This document shows positions 36,801-48,868 of a stretch of 64,000 nt of DNA, in pieces. Position numbers and translations under genes: made by a program. The stretch is taken from positions 5,790,001-5,854,000 of the forward strand of contig CM062214.1 in the NCBI GenBank assembly GCA_031216445.1, written 5' to 3'. The notes beneath the pieces were generated by a model. It ran no database searches and was not told the origin of the DNA. It saw nothing but the letters and a program-made list of their open reading frames with translations. The stretch is from Lateolabrax maculatus (Eukaryota; Chordata; Actinopteri; Acropomatiformes; Lateolabracidae). The stretch's first letter is position 1. Each line of letters begins with the position of its first letter.

Positions 36801-38288
36801 TGATTTATTCCAACAAAATCACACATTAGAGGGTACTTTCCTCCAAAAGCTAGAAACCAGAACTTTCATATTGCGGCCAACAAGGTGCACCTGAACTCAT
36901 TTGCAACCAGAGTGCATTATCTCTTACTTCCAAGTGGATTTAGTGTGACTGCAGTGAAAGCGGGCACGCACCAGATGCATAATCCTGCTGTCAGTGTTCC
37001 CACCCGGCACTGTTCAGCGTACCTGCCTCACAGCAAAGTTTCTATTCTTGCGCATCAAAGATAATCCAATTACTAATCCAACTATGAGCATGAACAAGAA
37101 GTCACAAAGTCCCACTCGCATTTATCATGTCTTCATCTGTCAAGTGTAGCGCTATGAAAGAATAAACAATTTGGGAAACAAAGTCACAGCGGGAACAATC
37201 AGATAAATCAGACCTGACAATGATAATGTTTTGGGTATAATTAAAGTGTATACACAAAACATTAATGTGTGCAAAAAGTGTCATTACCAATGGCACTGCT
37301 CCAACTGGATTACTGGATTGGTTTTTGGCTTTGATGTGCTGTATTCCAGGGGTCAGCAACCTTAGCAGATGTGCCAACACAGGCGTTGAACCACGGCCCT
37401 AACTGAACTAAAGTTGATGTCTGGGCATGCTGGACCTCGTTGGCAGGGATTTATTATGCTATTACGAGTACTGTGTTTGCTTTATCTGGCAAGAATCCCA
37501 TCTATAAAGTCCATTAAATGCAGTGTGTCCAGGCATAATAAGCAAGCGACCACTCTCAAACCATGGCCACTGCCGGAAACGATGCAGTTGAAACTAATAA
37601 GCTGTACACCAACACTGCAAACTGCTTTGTAGTTATTTGCCACGAGCCCACACCTGTCCTTAGCTGTCAGGTTGGAGCGGGACATGCTGAAGAGTTAAGA
37701 CAGGTGAGCACCACAGACAGGAAGAGCTGATTTGCCAAGCCCTGGAGGTACGTGCTTGTGAAGCTGGTACTTTCCCTCCCCTCCTTTTACACAAAAGGAG
37801 GTTTGTTTGGTGGGGGGTGGGGGCGCATATTGGGACCCAGCTGAAGCAAAGAACTTGAAAGCTCTGCACCACACGTCCAGGTCAAAATATACTGAGGCCA
37901 GGAGTCACACTGACCCGTAGGAATCCACTGACTGTAAAGATGTGGGTCAGGTTATTTTGAGAATTTATATAAACCAGCAGTCTAAGGTTACCGACTGCCT
38001 TCCCAATCCATGGAAACCCAAACAAATGTCTTAATCTGGTTAGACTTTCTCTTTCTTTCCCAACTCAAATGAAACGGATGTGGGGATAGGGTTAGGATCT
38101 TTAATCAGGTCCTTCGCTGCCCTCTGAAATCAACCCCGTCTCTCACCTTGTGGAGTGTTCTCTCTGTGCGGGCTCTGACTAATTGCCCGGACCCTCTTCC
38201 TCTCCGTCTCTTCAGCAGCCTCCTGTGTCCCCTCTTCCTTCGACTCCTTCTCCCCTCCACCCTCTAGGTGGTCTGCGTCCTTTGGCAT
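33883..38288 (-). CDS. tcp11l1: tcp11l1: T-complex protein 11-like 1 (9 coding exons)
   Basis: Coding exons in transcript order: 38288-38147, 36772-36640, 36549-36429, 36331-36111, 35833-35697, 35438-35260, 35117-34936, 34387-34215, 34106-33883. They total 1,512 nt, 503 codons (human about 509). The frame closes at every junction and all introns are GT-AG. The start MPKDADHLEGGGEKESKEEG is an acidic, disordered region of about 48 residues. The TCP11 domain then covers nearly all the rest. Diagnostic blocks are SPPRYVSVEELMETAKGV, LERKVKEIMHKAFWDC, LLSFLLPGHGRLRTRIEEVL, DLMKVDMANFAVSSIRPHL, YAYLRLLRWDH and PGGLTPVSRELKELAVRF. The family is poorly characterised; TCP11 itself is linked to sperm function and cAMP signalling, but a role for this paralogue is not established. 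It lies tail-to-head with depdc7, as in human. Confidence 0.94.
37347..37440. mobile_element. possible hAT-type element end
   Basis: The motif ccaggggtcagcaacctta is close to the CAGGGGTCGGCAACC terminal sequence typical of vertebrate hAT elements. I did not find the opposite inverted end. It lies in a tcp11l1 intron. Confidence 0.3.
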
Positions 38289-38703
38289 GCTCAGGTCTGC
38301 AAGATGACACATTTGGTGGCTGATGTTTAAAGTTGCAATCTGCAGTGATTTTAAATGCTGTGAAGTGCCGAGAGGCAGTAAAAACACCTGCTGATCTCAT
38401 TGTGTGCGTGCATGTGTTACATGGAGCGGTTCTGCTGTGATTCGTCTAGCTACACATGGAGTACCGCTACATCCATGAACAGTATTTAGAGCTGTGACAA
38501 CATTTCATGTCACAGTCCAAACAAAAGGAGGGATGCGGGTTTGTTGTTGTGATCCACAGACGATGACATCACCTACTCCAGTAGAGGAGGGGGAGAGGAG
38601 CCAGTGCGATGCTAAGCGGGCTGAAGAAGACAGAGGTAAACAGTACAAAGCCTCATGGTGCTGTGGCTGCCATTACGGTCCCGTCTGCGGTAACGGTACT
38701 AAC

Positions 38704-38960
38704 CTTGTAGCCGGCAGCCCCGAGGAAAGAGATGGGTCAGCCGTGGGAGCTCAACTTATCTAACGTCAGCTTCAGTCGGCGTGAGCTGAGCTGAGCTGAG
38801 CTGAGCTGAGCCGAGCTGAGCCCTGCCAGTAGCAGCGGCAACAACAACAACAACAGCAGCAGCAGCAGCAGCAGCAGCAAAGCCTTCTGACACAGCTACC
38901 AGTCAGCCACAGCCGGTCTGTATCTCTGTCACAGATTTATTTGCGACTCGAGCAGCCCCG
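38704..38960 (-). other. tcp11l1: tcp11l1 5' UTR exon and promoter region
   Basis: The donor CAAG|GTTAGT at 38704/38703 (minus strand) lies in GC-rich sequence 0.4 kb upstream of the coding-exon acceptor (tcttgcag, exon start 38296). I see no ATG in the proposed leader. It contains a GAGCT pentamer repeat (38782-38820) and a CAG/AAC triplet repeat (38838-38879). The transcription start is not determined; CpG-rich sequence continues to about 39.24 kb. Confidence 0.45.
38782..38879. repeat. GAGCT pentamer repeat and CAG/AAC triplet repeat
   Basis: Tandem GAGCT units (38782-38820, one GAGCC variant), then (AAC)5 and (AGC)n at 38838-38879, within the proposed tcp11l1 leader/promoter. Confidence 0.9.
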
Positions 38961-39112
38961 GACACCGTCTTCAACAGAGGGAAGGCCTTCTTTCATCCCA
39001 GAAAACCCGAGCTTATCAGTGTCGCAGTTCCCTTCAGACGAGGCGCCGCTCACCAAGCGCCTCTTCCGGTACTGGGTGGGGCTACGGCGTGACGTAACAG
39101 TCGAGCCCTCTC

Positions 39113-39200
39113 CCGCACACACATACACACGCACACAAACACGCATACACACGCACGCACGCACACGTACACACGCACGCACGCACACAGACACACGCAC
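39113..39200. repeat. degenerate CA/CGCA simple repeat
   Basis: An alternating purine-pyrimidine tract of ACAC, ACGC and GCAC units upstream of tcp11l1. Alternating CG/CA tracts can adopt Z-DNA. Confidence 0.85.
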
Positions 39201-39249
39201 TTCTCGGGGTCTTATAAAAGAAGGTGCTAGAAAACCTCCGGGAGCCGCT

Positions 39250-39820
39250 CCACTGCTGCTGATAAAAAGTCACCAGTAAATGGAAATATGTTATTGTCAA
39301 ATTGCTCGGCTTTAATAAATCAAGTTTTTCTTGTGCAGTTTGCAAATGTTCCAAAGGGTTGTATCGACAGGGTTATTTCTGTAACTGTGTTGAGATCTGA
39401 TCTAAAGGTTGTGTCCAATTCGCCACATTAAATTTGGTTGTTATTGACGTAAACTCATTTTTTTTTTCAATATTGCACTCTTTGCATATCTCCATTATGT
39501 CCAAGAGAATTCAGTTGAGATCATTTTCACAAAATATCTTGCAAGACACTTTTTTGCATCATTGTAACCAATATTCAGTGAAGTCCATCTCTCCATGTTT
39601 TTCTAAATCCACTACACAAACTAATTTATACACAAATCTACAGGACTCATCACATCCACAGACTTTCACCAACAAATCTTTTTGCTGTAGCCCATAATGA
39701 TGGATTAAAGTTGTTTTTTGTTGTTGACATTCTACCATTTTCCACAGCCTTAACCCTTAGATCATGAGAATATGTTCTAAATGTATTCATTTAACACAAG
39801 AGTCCAAGAATATGTCAACT
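39250..39820. other. intergenic tcp11l1-depdc7
   Basis: About 570 bp between the tcp11l1 CpG-rich region and the depdc7 poly(A) signal. It is AT-rich. I see no gene or recognised repeat. Confidence 0.6.
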
Positions 39821-39821
39821 C

Positions 39822-39831
39822 TTTATTTATT
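39822..39831 (-). terminator. depdc7 polyadenylation signal (two overlapping AATAAA)
   Basis: The minus strand reads AATAAATAAA, two overlapping canonical hexamers, about 190 bp past the depdc7 stop (40022-40020). It is the first canonical signal downstream, giving a short 3' UTR. Confidence 0.65.
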
Positions 39832-40019
39832 TTGTTCAGTAATAAAGAAAATGCACACATACATGCTGGAGGGCTCTTTCCCATATTCATCTTCACTTTG
39901 TCATTCACAAACATTTCTTTCAAGTCAGTTTCAGTTCTAACACAATTTACCAAATGTGTTAAAGGCAAAATCTAGCTGCTGGTGAATACATCAGAGCCTA
40001 CATCACTGCCTTCACCAAT

Positions 40020-43000
40020 CTACAGCACAGCGACAGCAGATTCACCAAAGTACTGGTTAAATATCTCTGGGTGGGCTTGGTAAAATTGTCCGAGTAGGCG
40101 CTTTCTCTCCTTGGCAGAGATCTTGGTGTCCAGGTGGATGCTGTTTAACAGAACCCACAGTTCCTGGTTGGTGGTCTTCTTTGTAGAGTCACCGTAAGTC
40201 CTGCTGGAGACCTGCTGACAGAAAGTAGAGCCTGAAGGACAGAAGAGAAAGTGTTAACGGAGGGAGGGGGGGGTCTTAGAGTAACAGTTCACTGTTTGCT
40301 GTAAACACAAACTAACACTGACAAGTAGCAACAACTGGGGCTTTAAAGCTGCATTAAAATGGTTTGTTTTGACCAGGCGTTGGTAGAACAAGCTGTAAAC
40401 AACGCTTTGACATATTATCACTTTATGAGATGGTTAAGGGAAATGGGTTAGCAAGCAAATGCCCCCTTACACGTCCAGAAGAAACAGAGAAACATTAGCA
40501 TTCCGTCTGAATTGTGTTTCTGGCCTCCCGACAAATGTATGGTCAATATTCACTTTGCTTTCGGCTCTGTTTTGGTCTCCACCAGCTCCTTTACCTGCTA
40601 AATACTCCTATCTGTAAAGCAGCTAGTTGCTACCTTTGCCTGCAGTTTTATCCGAGCTTATTTGAGGTTAATAAAGAAATAACACATTCCTTTTACATAT
40701 TAAGAGTTTAGTTTGTAAGCAATAAAAAACACCTTTCCTTAATTCAGTACGCTCAGGGACGTTACTGCTACAACCTCACTGGGTCTGGTATAACCAGTAG
40801 CTTATGGTGGCTGATGTTGGCAAAATTTACACAGAGTGCTGTGCAACTGACATTACTTGGACAAGTTAACTGACTGTGACTCTTTTCTACTTGTATTAGC
40901 ATTACCCTACATTTGATCATTTCCTTTATCCTGTAATTTTGTCATTTGTGGCCACAGTGGTTGCTGTTCACCAGGGTCACATGGACATGAGTTAAGGAAG
41001 GAATGTTAAAAAATGTCTTGGATATACTAAAAGAGACAGTGGATTTTGAGAGTGGACACCCTATGTTACAGTTAGATGTCGTGGGCAATATCTGCTCAAC
41101 TATATGTTATTAGATTGGGGTCAATGTCAGAATATTGCCCTATTTACCTGATATATGAAAGTGTCAAATGTTGACATAATTATGATAATCTAGTCTGTTC
41201 AAAATATGACAATTTGCAATGCAATTTTCAAAAACTGTATGATTAATTCAAAGTAACTTTTCATTTGAAGTTTCCCTGAGAGGCCTTTAAAAGATCCCCC
41301 TGCTGTAGTAAAATATTATTAGTATTCAACTACAAAAATATGGCATGTGGAAGTAATTTGTGCTCCTCTGCTCAAGTGATTGCAGGCTTCTGGAAACAGT
41401 GCAATGTAAAAGGTAATAAATCATGACAGATACAAATGTGTTTTATTATACACATCTGTAACCCAACATGTGGTGGTACTGTTTTGCACTGAAATTAAAA
41501 ATATTGGTGCCATTATCAGCTGAAATACCATGGAAATTATGCGTTATGGTATCAGAGAATTTCAATAATTCACACTCCTAATTTAATGAGGACACAATGT
41601 GTTAAATCCCAGATGGTTAGGTAGAGCCAAAACCTCAAGCACAGATGTGAAAGTTTAGTTGATCTCAGATCTGTTCCAAGTAATAAAAGGTGTCATGTTG
41701 ATGTGAATTAGATTTCAGTGTGAAATGCGTTTTTTTTTTTTATTGTTTTTAATGGCTACCATATCTGTGAAATCTGTGGCAGTACAACCGAGTGAAAAGG
41801 TCAGATTTTTCCCCTTTCTGACTTTTGAAGCTCTTGTATTTACAGCAGAGTGAGGTTTTGATCCGTCTATTAACAAGTGTTTTGTGCTGTTGGATAACCA
41901 CTCATGAACGGTCATTTACCAGTCACATCGGGCTGCTTCCCCTGAACGAGGGTGGCCAGCTTGTCGCTCACTCCTTTGTGCAGAGCTGCTGGTATCTGGA
42001 GCAGAGAGAATAAAGTCTTTGTGGCAAATTATTTGATGGCAGAAAGAGGAGTGTTGATTAATTTACAATTGAAAATTCAACTCAAGTGACCACTTATCCT
42101 TTTCAGTGAAACCTTTACACAAATGTCCATGACAGCCTTTTCTTAACTATATTTTGCAACTCAATTTGAGCAATTTGTTCACGTAACAATGAGTTACAGC
42201 AGCAAAGAATGTCAAAGCTCAAACCAATAAAGCAAATCCTGAGGTGACCTTCACATAACAAATTGTTGGAGCCAAACCCTGGTTTGCAGTTCGAGGAAGA
42301 ACTCAAGATGTTAGGTTTTGATTAATATCCTACATTTATTTATTTCAAGGGCAACTTCATTGATATCCCACATAAAAGGTCATCTTATTAGGCGGGGGGG
42401 GGGGGGGCACTAGAAACTCAGAGGTAGGACAGAACAACCTCTGCTGCTTAAATGTGGATAGTTTTTTTTAGAGAGGAGATGTATAATGTATTCTGAAAGC
42501 ATTTCCTTACCTTAAAAATGTCCTTTATGTTGCTGAGCATGAAGACCACCACCAGGTCCTCTTTCTCCCTTGAAAGATCCTTGCTGTGGAGGATTGCCCT
42601 AAAGAAAGTCCTCTTCACTGCCTGTCTGTTCTCTATCTGCAGGTTTAACAGTCCATCTTTAATGTCAAATTACAGAATAAAATAAATAATAATAATAAAA
42701 AAATGTGGTACAGCTTTGGAAGCAAGCCATCTGTTTTTAGCTTCCTCTCACCTCTGTACCCGATGACAGCTAGGGAAGCAGTGCCACAAGGACGAGGACT
42801 TTCAATGTTCTGAAACTCTCCAAATCCAATATAAGATCTAGTCACCACATCTCACCTCCTTGTCCAGTTTTATCCCTTGCGGGTCAGCTGCCAGAGCCAT
42901 GAACGTGAGCAGCCCGCACAGCTCGTCTCTGCAGGCGGGGCGCAGCAGCTTCAGACACAGCTGCAGAGCCTCAAGAGCTGTGCCCAACTTGGCATTCACT

Positions 43001-46000
43001 GGGAAGGCAAGAGAGGCTCAAATGGAAGTGATTTTAAGCAGAGTAGGGCCACTTGGGTAGAAAAAAAGAGGCTTAGTTACAACTCCTGGCTCATCGATAC
43101 TGAAAAAAAAAAAAAAAAAAAAAAAAAAACAGTTAACATAGCTCTTACCCAGCAGGTCAGCGATGGCTGTGTAGATGCCAGTCATGTTCGGGGGCATCAG
43201 TGGAGGCCTGTCTGTGTGGCTGTAATGTTTCACCAGGGTCCTGTACAGCAGCGGCTTACACTGGGCCAAACCACTCTGGGAGAGACGAGGCTGCTCGTCG
43301 ACGTTGTTGACCGGGGTGGACACAGACGTCAGTGGCTGCGCTGGAGCCAGAAATACAGAAATGACAATGTATATTGTAATACTGCAACAGTTGCACACTT
43401 GCAACAAAAACCTGTCACACGGAGCTGACACGAGAGCTGACCCCCCCCCCCCATTTCGGATACTCATCCAAGCACTTGCCTCCATCTTGTGAACCAACTG
43501 GCACCTGCTCACAGCTGTCATGATCGTGGGGGAAACAGTGAGGCAGCTCCCTGCTCAGCTCCACCACCGGCTGATCAGGCAGGAAGTCCAGACAGTCCAG
43601 AGCTGCACGGAGCCACTCATCCTCTCTGGGGGGTTAGGGGGTGGGGGAGGGTAAGGAGCAATACAAGAAAATAAACAGGGGCGGTACAAGCTCAGTTTAG
43701 CACAAAGGCCAGAATCAGGGAGGGGGGAAACTTAGGTCAGATCAACTCAACAATGAAAACAGAAAATGTTTGTACTGAGAGTCCCTGAAGGCCTTGAGGA
43801 TCTGTCTGTCCAGGTGGTTGCTGCTGTAGATCAGGTCTGGGTTGCTGTGAGCCAGCAGGTTTGATGGAGGAGGAGAGGATGGGGTCTGGCTGCACTGAAG
43901 CACCCCTTCCAGCAGGGGGACCTCCACCAGGTCTAACAGCCTGAGCAGAGTCTGCTCCTGCCACACCTCGTCTACCACTGGGGGGTGGAGCGGAACAAAA
44001 AGTTACTAATCCCCTACTGTACCGTTGTGTAGTTTTCTACACCAGGGGAAACAAAGTAAGACCCCTCAAGATACTAGTTGTCTGTCTTTCTCTCCTCACT
44101 TTTAAGTCTTTGATTTAAAAGGCAAAGAACACTTCACATGAGGGGTTTGTTCCATTGTCTTATCAGTTTACACATAATGTCAGGGATAGGATGAGAGTAA
44201 CTAGTAAATGTGATGGGTTAAGTACTTTGCTACAGTGAATTGATCTGAAGGGATAGTAAAATATGAAATGTGGCAGTAATTATTTGTAAAAAAAATAACT
44301 TTATAAGCATTACAATGACTTTCAAGTCATAACATGTACTTCCATAAAAAATCAGATTTGCCTCTTAAAATCCACTGACAATAGAAATACAGCCTTGGTG
44401 GTAATATAAAAGAGTTTAGTAGTTTTTTTCCTTTTCAGGTTTTTTCTTGCTTTTCACCCAGTGCATGAGAGAGAGTAAGTGTGTAAGATTAGGAGAAAAG
44501 GAGTATTAATTTGTGCTTGTTATATTAAAGCACAGGCAGGTCTTTGTCTCCCCAAAAACCTAAACCCGTGCTTTCACAAAGGAAAAGTGAAAACACAAAA
44601 ACGCATACACGATGAAATTAGTGTCTCACGTGATGTTGGTAAAACAGTGTCAGACTGCACTCTGCTGGGACTCGGACTGAGCACCAGAGGCTCCGATGAC
44701 AGGCTGCAGGTGGCAGGAGTGTCCAGTCGGTTGGCTTTTATGGACGCCAGAGTCACTTTGACAGGGGTGGACATCTGAACATGCGGCCCAGTGGGACATG
44801 TCTGCTCTTCCTGCCTGGAATGCAAAACAGAGACAGCTGAAAGGCTGTGCTGCTGACGCATGGGCAAGCATTTTGAGGGATTTGAAGATTTCACTCCTTG
44901 CACAGTTTATACAGTGGCAGCTTCCCCTTTAAAATCTCTGCTTCTATTCAACCATTGTGGGCCACAGTCCAAATCAATGAACATTTACTCTATCATGATA
45001 TAAATCACTATTATGATATAAAATGTTCTATACTGGCATTGAAGATTTTATTCATATTCCCCACTTATAGTTCTAGCTAAGATTCATGATGCATAATAGA
45101 TGCAGACTACTACATTAAATGTCAAACCCAGCCAGTCACCTGCTTCAAACTAGGCTCATAATCTAAACGAAAGAGATTCTTAGAAGACACTTCAATCAGG
45201 GCTCCAAACTACACATTTAACAACATAAAACTTACAGTATCAACATAATGCCACATTGGAATAACTTCCTTTTTTCCAAGCATGCCCATCTTAACATGCC
45301 TTAATTAACAGTGATGCATAAGACTAAGTGGAGAGTCTATTCCTCTTCGGTGTTCAAGATAGATAGCCTGGGAACCAGACGAATCTGCGAGCTCATGTTG
45401 TTTTGATGCCAGGCTACAAGATAGATATGTGACTAATAAAACTGGTAACTGTGTATTTAATCCACGCTATGGCAATGATTTTGACTTAATACCCGTCTGA
45501 AGGAGCACTGCAGAAGAGTTTCTGGATCCCATTCCCAAGCACACCTCTTTCCAACTCATCAATCGAAGGAGTGCACACACCTGTAAACCTGTGTGTGAAA
45601 AAAAAACAACAGTCTCCCGTGTCAACACAAATTGGGAACGTCAGAAAAAACAAAAGGCGCCTTTATGAGTATGATTGTGCGTGTCTAACCTGTAAAGGGC
45701 ACTCCTGCTGTCCTGAAACACACTCTGCTTCTTGTCTTTGCCAAACACTTTGGTTCCCACCGCCTCAAACACATTACAGTCCAACAGAGCTTGGCACACA
45801 CGTGCCACTTTGTCCCGTGACACACTGGCACCTTACATTACACAGAAAAGGGGGAAATGGCAATTTGTTGAATGCCTTTTGGTTCATACATAAAAGTAGT
45901 AGTCAAGAGACTGGTGAGAAGATAGTTTGGGTCAAATGGAACTATGAGATTATAAAAAAACCCAATTATTTGATGTAAAACATGAGAATATAGACTGCTA

Positions 46001-46647
46001 CCATATGTAAAACCCACTGACCAGCACGCACGCTCACACACCTTCGAAGCCTTTGACACTGTTAAGGTGCTCTGCCACCACATCCACGGCCTCCGAGCCG
46101 AGGAAGCAGTCGCTGTGAGCCCTGAGGTGGACCCGCCTGCGCTTCACTGTCACAGAGGACCTGAGGTGGGAGATGAGGCCGCTCCACATGGAGGAGGACT
46201 GGACCGGCTTCCAGGCCACTCCGTGAGCTGACACAAACAGGGCACAGAGACGACCACAGGTGAGCAAGCACTTCTCATATCTTACAGGTGACCTGTGCAG
46301 GGCTGCAGCGCAGGCAAACAGAGAGGGAGTGAGAGGCAATGTGAGGAAGTGAGAAAGCAAGGAGGAGAGGAGGAAAACTGAAGTCAGCAGCAGTGCATGA
46401 CTGGTAATCGGTGAGGACTGACCACAACAGTGAGGGATGTGTTTGTGCGTTTGGTTCATCACAGTTGGCCCGGCTGAAGCAGAGTGATCAAACACCAGCA
46501 GCAGCACACACACACACACGCACGCACACACTCACCTCACCTCAGCCCACCTCGTTGGAGCGCGTGTGTGATGAACTCACCCTGAGGACGCACACACAGT
46601 TTCTCTGCGAGCTTCAGCGCCGCGGCCCTCTCTCTGATCGACGCCAT
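40020..46647 (-). CDS. depdc7: depdc7: DEP domain-containing protein 7 (12 coding exons)
   Basis: Coding exons in transcript order: 46647-46581, 46227-46042, 45831-45690, 45588-45493, 44814-44630, 43977-43776, 43625-43480, 43340-43149, 42998-42856, 42636-42511, 41995-41920, 40231-40020. They total 1,773 nt, 590 codons (human 511), with the frame closed at every junction. The DEP domain is at about residues 36-132, with core KRRRVHLRAHSDCFLGSEAV and VFEAVGTKVFGKDKK. The C-terminal region is RhoGAP-like (LEALQLCLKLL, VVVFMLSNIKDIFK, KERKRLLGQFYQAHPEIFNQ), as in the family. DEPDC7 has been reported to bind CARMA scaffolds and support NF-kB activation. Extra length lies in the linker exons 44814-44630 and 43625-43149. 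Exon 7 is called with a GC donor (GGAG|GCAAGT at 43480); a GT donor at 43513/43512 would remove 11 codons. The exon 2/3 junction also has an alternative pair of sites. Confidence 0.93.
43103..43129. repeat. poly(A) tract in a short depdc7 intron
   Basis: 27 consecutive A on the plus strand (poly-T on the transcript strand) inside the 150-nt intron between exons 43340-43149 and 42998-42856. It may act as an extended pyrimidine tract. Confidence 0.9.
43441..43452. repeat. poly(C) run
   Basis: 12 consecutive C (G on the transcript strand), about 30 nt inside the depdc7 intron after the exon 43625-43480 donor. G-runs near donors can enhance use of weak sites. Confidence 0.85.
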
Positions 46648-46772
46648 GTCCGCCAGATGACGCGGGGGAGCACGCACGTGCTGAGTCGACTGCAGGCGGC
46701 CGGCACGTGCAGGGCACCAGCGGGCAAACCACGCACACGCGCCTTTAGTGTGCGCGCGGTTTTAACAGGCGG

Positions 46773-46786
46773 CCGCTAGATGGCGC
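46773..46786 (+). promoter_or_regulatory. CTCF-type motif in the bidirectional promoter
   Basis: ccgctagatggcgc matches the CTCF core CCASYAGRKGGCRS at 13 of 14 positions. Confidence 0.5.
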
Positions 46787-46869
46787 CGATCGCTCAGTTA
46801 CACTGAGATCACCTCCACGGTCCAGCTGCTGCGCTGCCTGAGCCCGCTGAGTCACAACACACAACAACT

Positions 46870-46978
46870 CCAACTCCAACTAAACTACTACTACTTCTTC
46901 TTCTTCTTCTTCTTCATCTTCTTCTTCTTTTCTTCTTCTTCGTGTGGAGGCGCTGTGTCTCCATCTTTACTTGCTGAG
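46870..46978 (+). other. ccdc73: putative ccdc73 5' non-coding exon
   Basis: A donor GAG|GTAATC at 46978/46979 follows the CTT-rich sequence. The next supported exon on this strand begins at 48824 and contains the ccdc73 start codon 45 bases in. A spliced non-coding leader is therefore likely. The 5' boundary is a guess. Confidence 0.35.
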
Positions 46979-48047
46979 GTAATCACCAAAGGTAATGTAG
47001 CTATGTCAACAAACCCCATTTTTACCAGATCAATACATTTAAAACAGCAAACATGTTAATTCAGAGCGACAGCTACCTACACTGAAACAATGTCTATGTT
47101 TAAATGACCGGACAGGATGACGGACACATCGTTGCTCTGAGTTATGTTGGCAAGTCTCAGCCTGAGGCTGGCTAACGTGGCAGTGAGTGAGCTCAGGTCA
47201 GGTTTTGGTTTGTGATAATGTTGGTAATGTTTTAATATTTAAGTCTGGTGTTGATTCTGAACATTCCTTCAATTCCAGCCATAATTGGAAACCGGCTGAT
47301 TTCCTGATAAAGGGGTCAAAGATGCACAAATTACGATAAACAGTGGATAACTCAAACTAAAAACACAGTCCTCCCTTTTAAATAAAAAAAAAATAGCATT
47401 TATAAAGAGCTTTCTACTCGGCCCTAAGTTGCAGTATGGTCAGGGAATGGAGCAGGATCATATATAGTCTTTACTGATAAATGATTAGGACTGAGTGTGT
47501 GGTGTAACAGTCCTTCTTCACGGCAGACATTTTGAAAAGCTCAGGTGTTACATGTAACATGAACATGGCTCTGTTCCCTTCAAGTGTCCCCCTCAGTCCT
47601 GACAGTAGGCTCAATGCCAGGACCCTGAAGCAGCTAAATGGAATCCAGCCTTCATTCATTCTAGTTTTTTACTGCAGCGCTTTTCCTACTGTGACATGAC
47701 AAACTGTCTTCAGTTGAAAAAAAGCCCATTGTAGTACACTTTTACACCAACATTGCAGTACTTGTAGTTATTGTATTGCTGTTAGCTGTACTGTGATCAC
47801 TTGTATTACAATGTCAGCGCTGTGGTTGAACTTTCTTTTCTTCATTGCATTACAGAACAGTAACTAACATAACTCAACCGAAGGTGATGCAGACGCGTTA
47901 TGTTGCTTGATAGAAATGTTTCCCTTTAATGGATGGCCGTTTTTTTAATGTGTCTTTTTCATGGCTTAGAGATGGTGGTTAATACCTGCTCAACTGAATC
48001 ACAGGAGAAGCAAATAAAGACACTGTGGTCTACTCCCTCACTCGCTG

Positions 48048-48079
<32 letters not shown>

Positions 48080-48823
48080 ACCCGCAGTGTGCGCAGGAGA
48101 CACACGTACACTGTCGCTATGACACACTAACACACAGTTTGCACATCCCCTCCCTCCTCAGCCTGAGGTCACACTGTCGTTTTATGATAGTAGCCAATTC
48201 TAGCAGGGATCATTTAATTCTCCAACATGATTGATACCAGTGCAGGCTAAATGGGGGGAAAAAAGGTCTGTTCTATTAAGAGATCAGTGGGTAGTGGAGA
48301 CCTCCCACTTAAATAGTCATATTTTCCCGTAGGTGTGTGTTTGCGTGTATGCAGTGTGTGTGTCACTCCGTTTCGTGGTTATGTTGAGGGGACAGAGGCA
48401 GTTGCAGAGGACCATCCACAGGTCAAATTAAATAACCTAGATAATTTAAAAAGCATTGACAGCGCAATTTGTCCATTCACTGTTATTGCTATGACCCCTA
48501 TTAGTGTCAATGGGCTGGTTCATTTTAACCTAGATGGCTTATCAAGGTGTTATCTTCTCACTGCAATGGAAGTGGTGTAAAACAAAGAGAGAAAAAACCC
48601 TAATGGTCATTTCAAAACCATTAGGTTAGATTGTAGTGATTGAGAAACATTACGAGGCTTTAATGTGCTAGCCTATTATTTCTAATAAAATCATTTAGCA
48701 GTTAAAAGTGCAGATGTGGAAGTAATTATAAGCGTATGAGTGGAAAAGTAGAGGGTTACTGCTTATTAAACAGCCAATTCTATTAACCTTTTTCAACATT
48801 TTTTTTTTTTTCTTAATTAACAG
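46979..48823 (+). other. ccdc73 first intron (proposed)
   Basis: Between the proposed leader donor and the acceptor before the start-codon exon (tcttaattaacag, exon from 48824). It holds a CA microsatellite at about 48,055-48,080. No PRRG4 or QSER1 coding sequence is visible. Confidence 0.5.
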
Positions 48824-48868
48824 GCAGCAGAGGCCCATTAGGACCTTGTCCTGCCCTGAAACATCTCG

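Larger units (their letters stand above)
46648..46978. promoter_or_regulatory. bidirectional promoter depdc7 / ccdc73
   Basis: The depdc7 start codon (46647, minus) and the putative ccdc73 leader donor CTGAG|GTAATC (46978, plus) face away from each other across about 330 bp of GC-rich DNA. The region holds two palindromic E-boxes CACGTG (46675-46680 and 46704-46709), a strong CTCF-type motif (46773-46786) and a CTT-rich triplet run (about 46,887-46,940). No TATA box is evident. A shared promoter is inferred from this geometry. Confidence 0.6.

Noticed and set aside
45361..45425. Short segment bounded by tagcctgg and ccaggcta
   Set aside because: The 8-bp inverted ends are too short to call a transposon without other copies.
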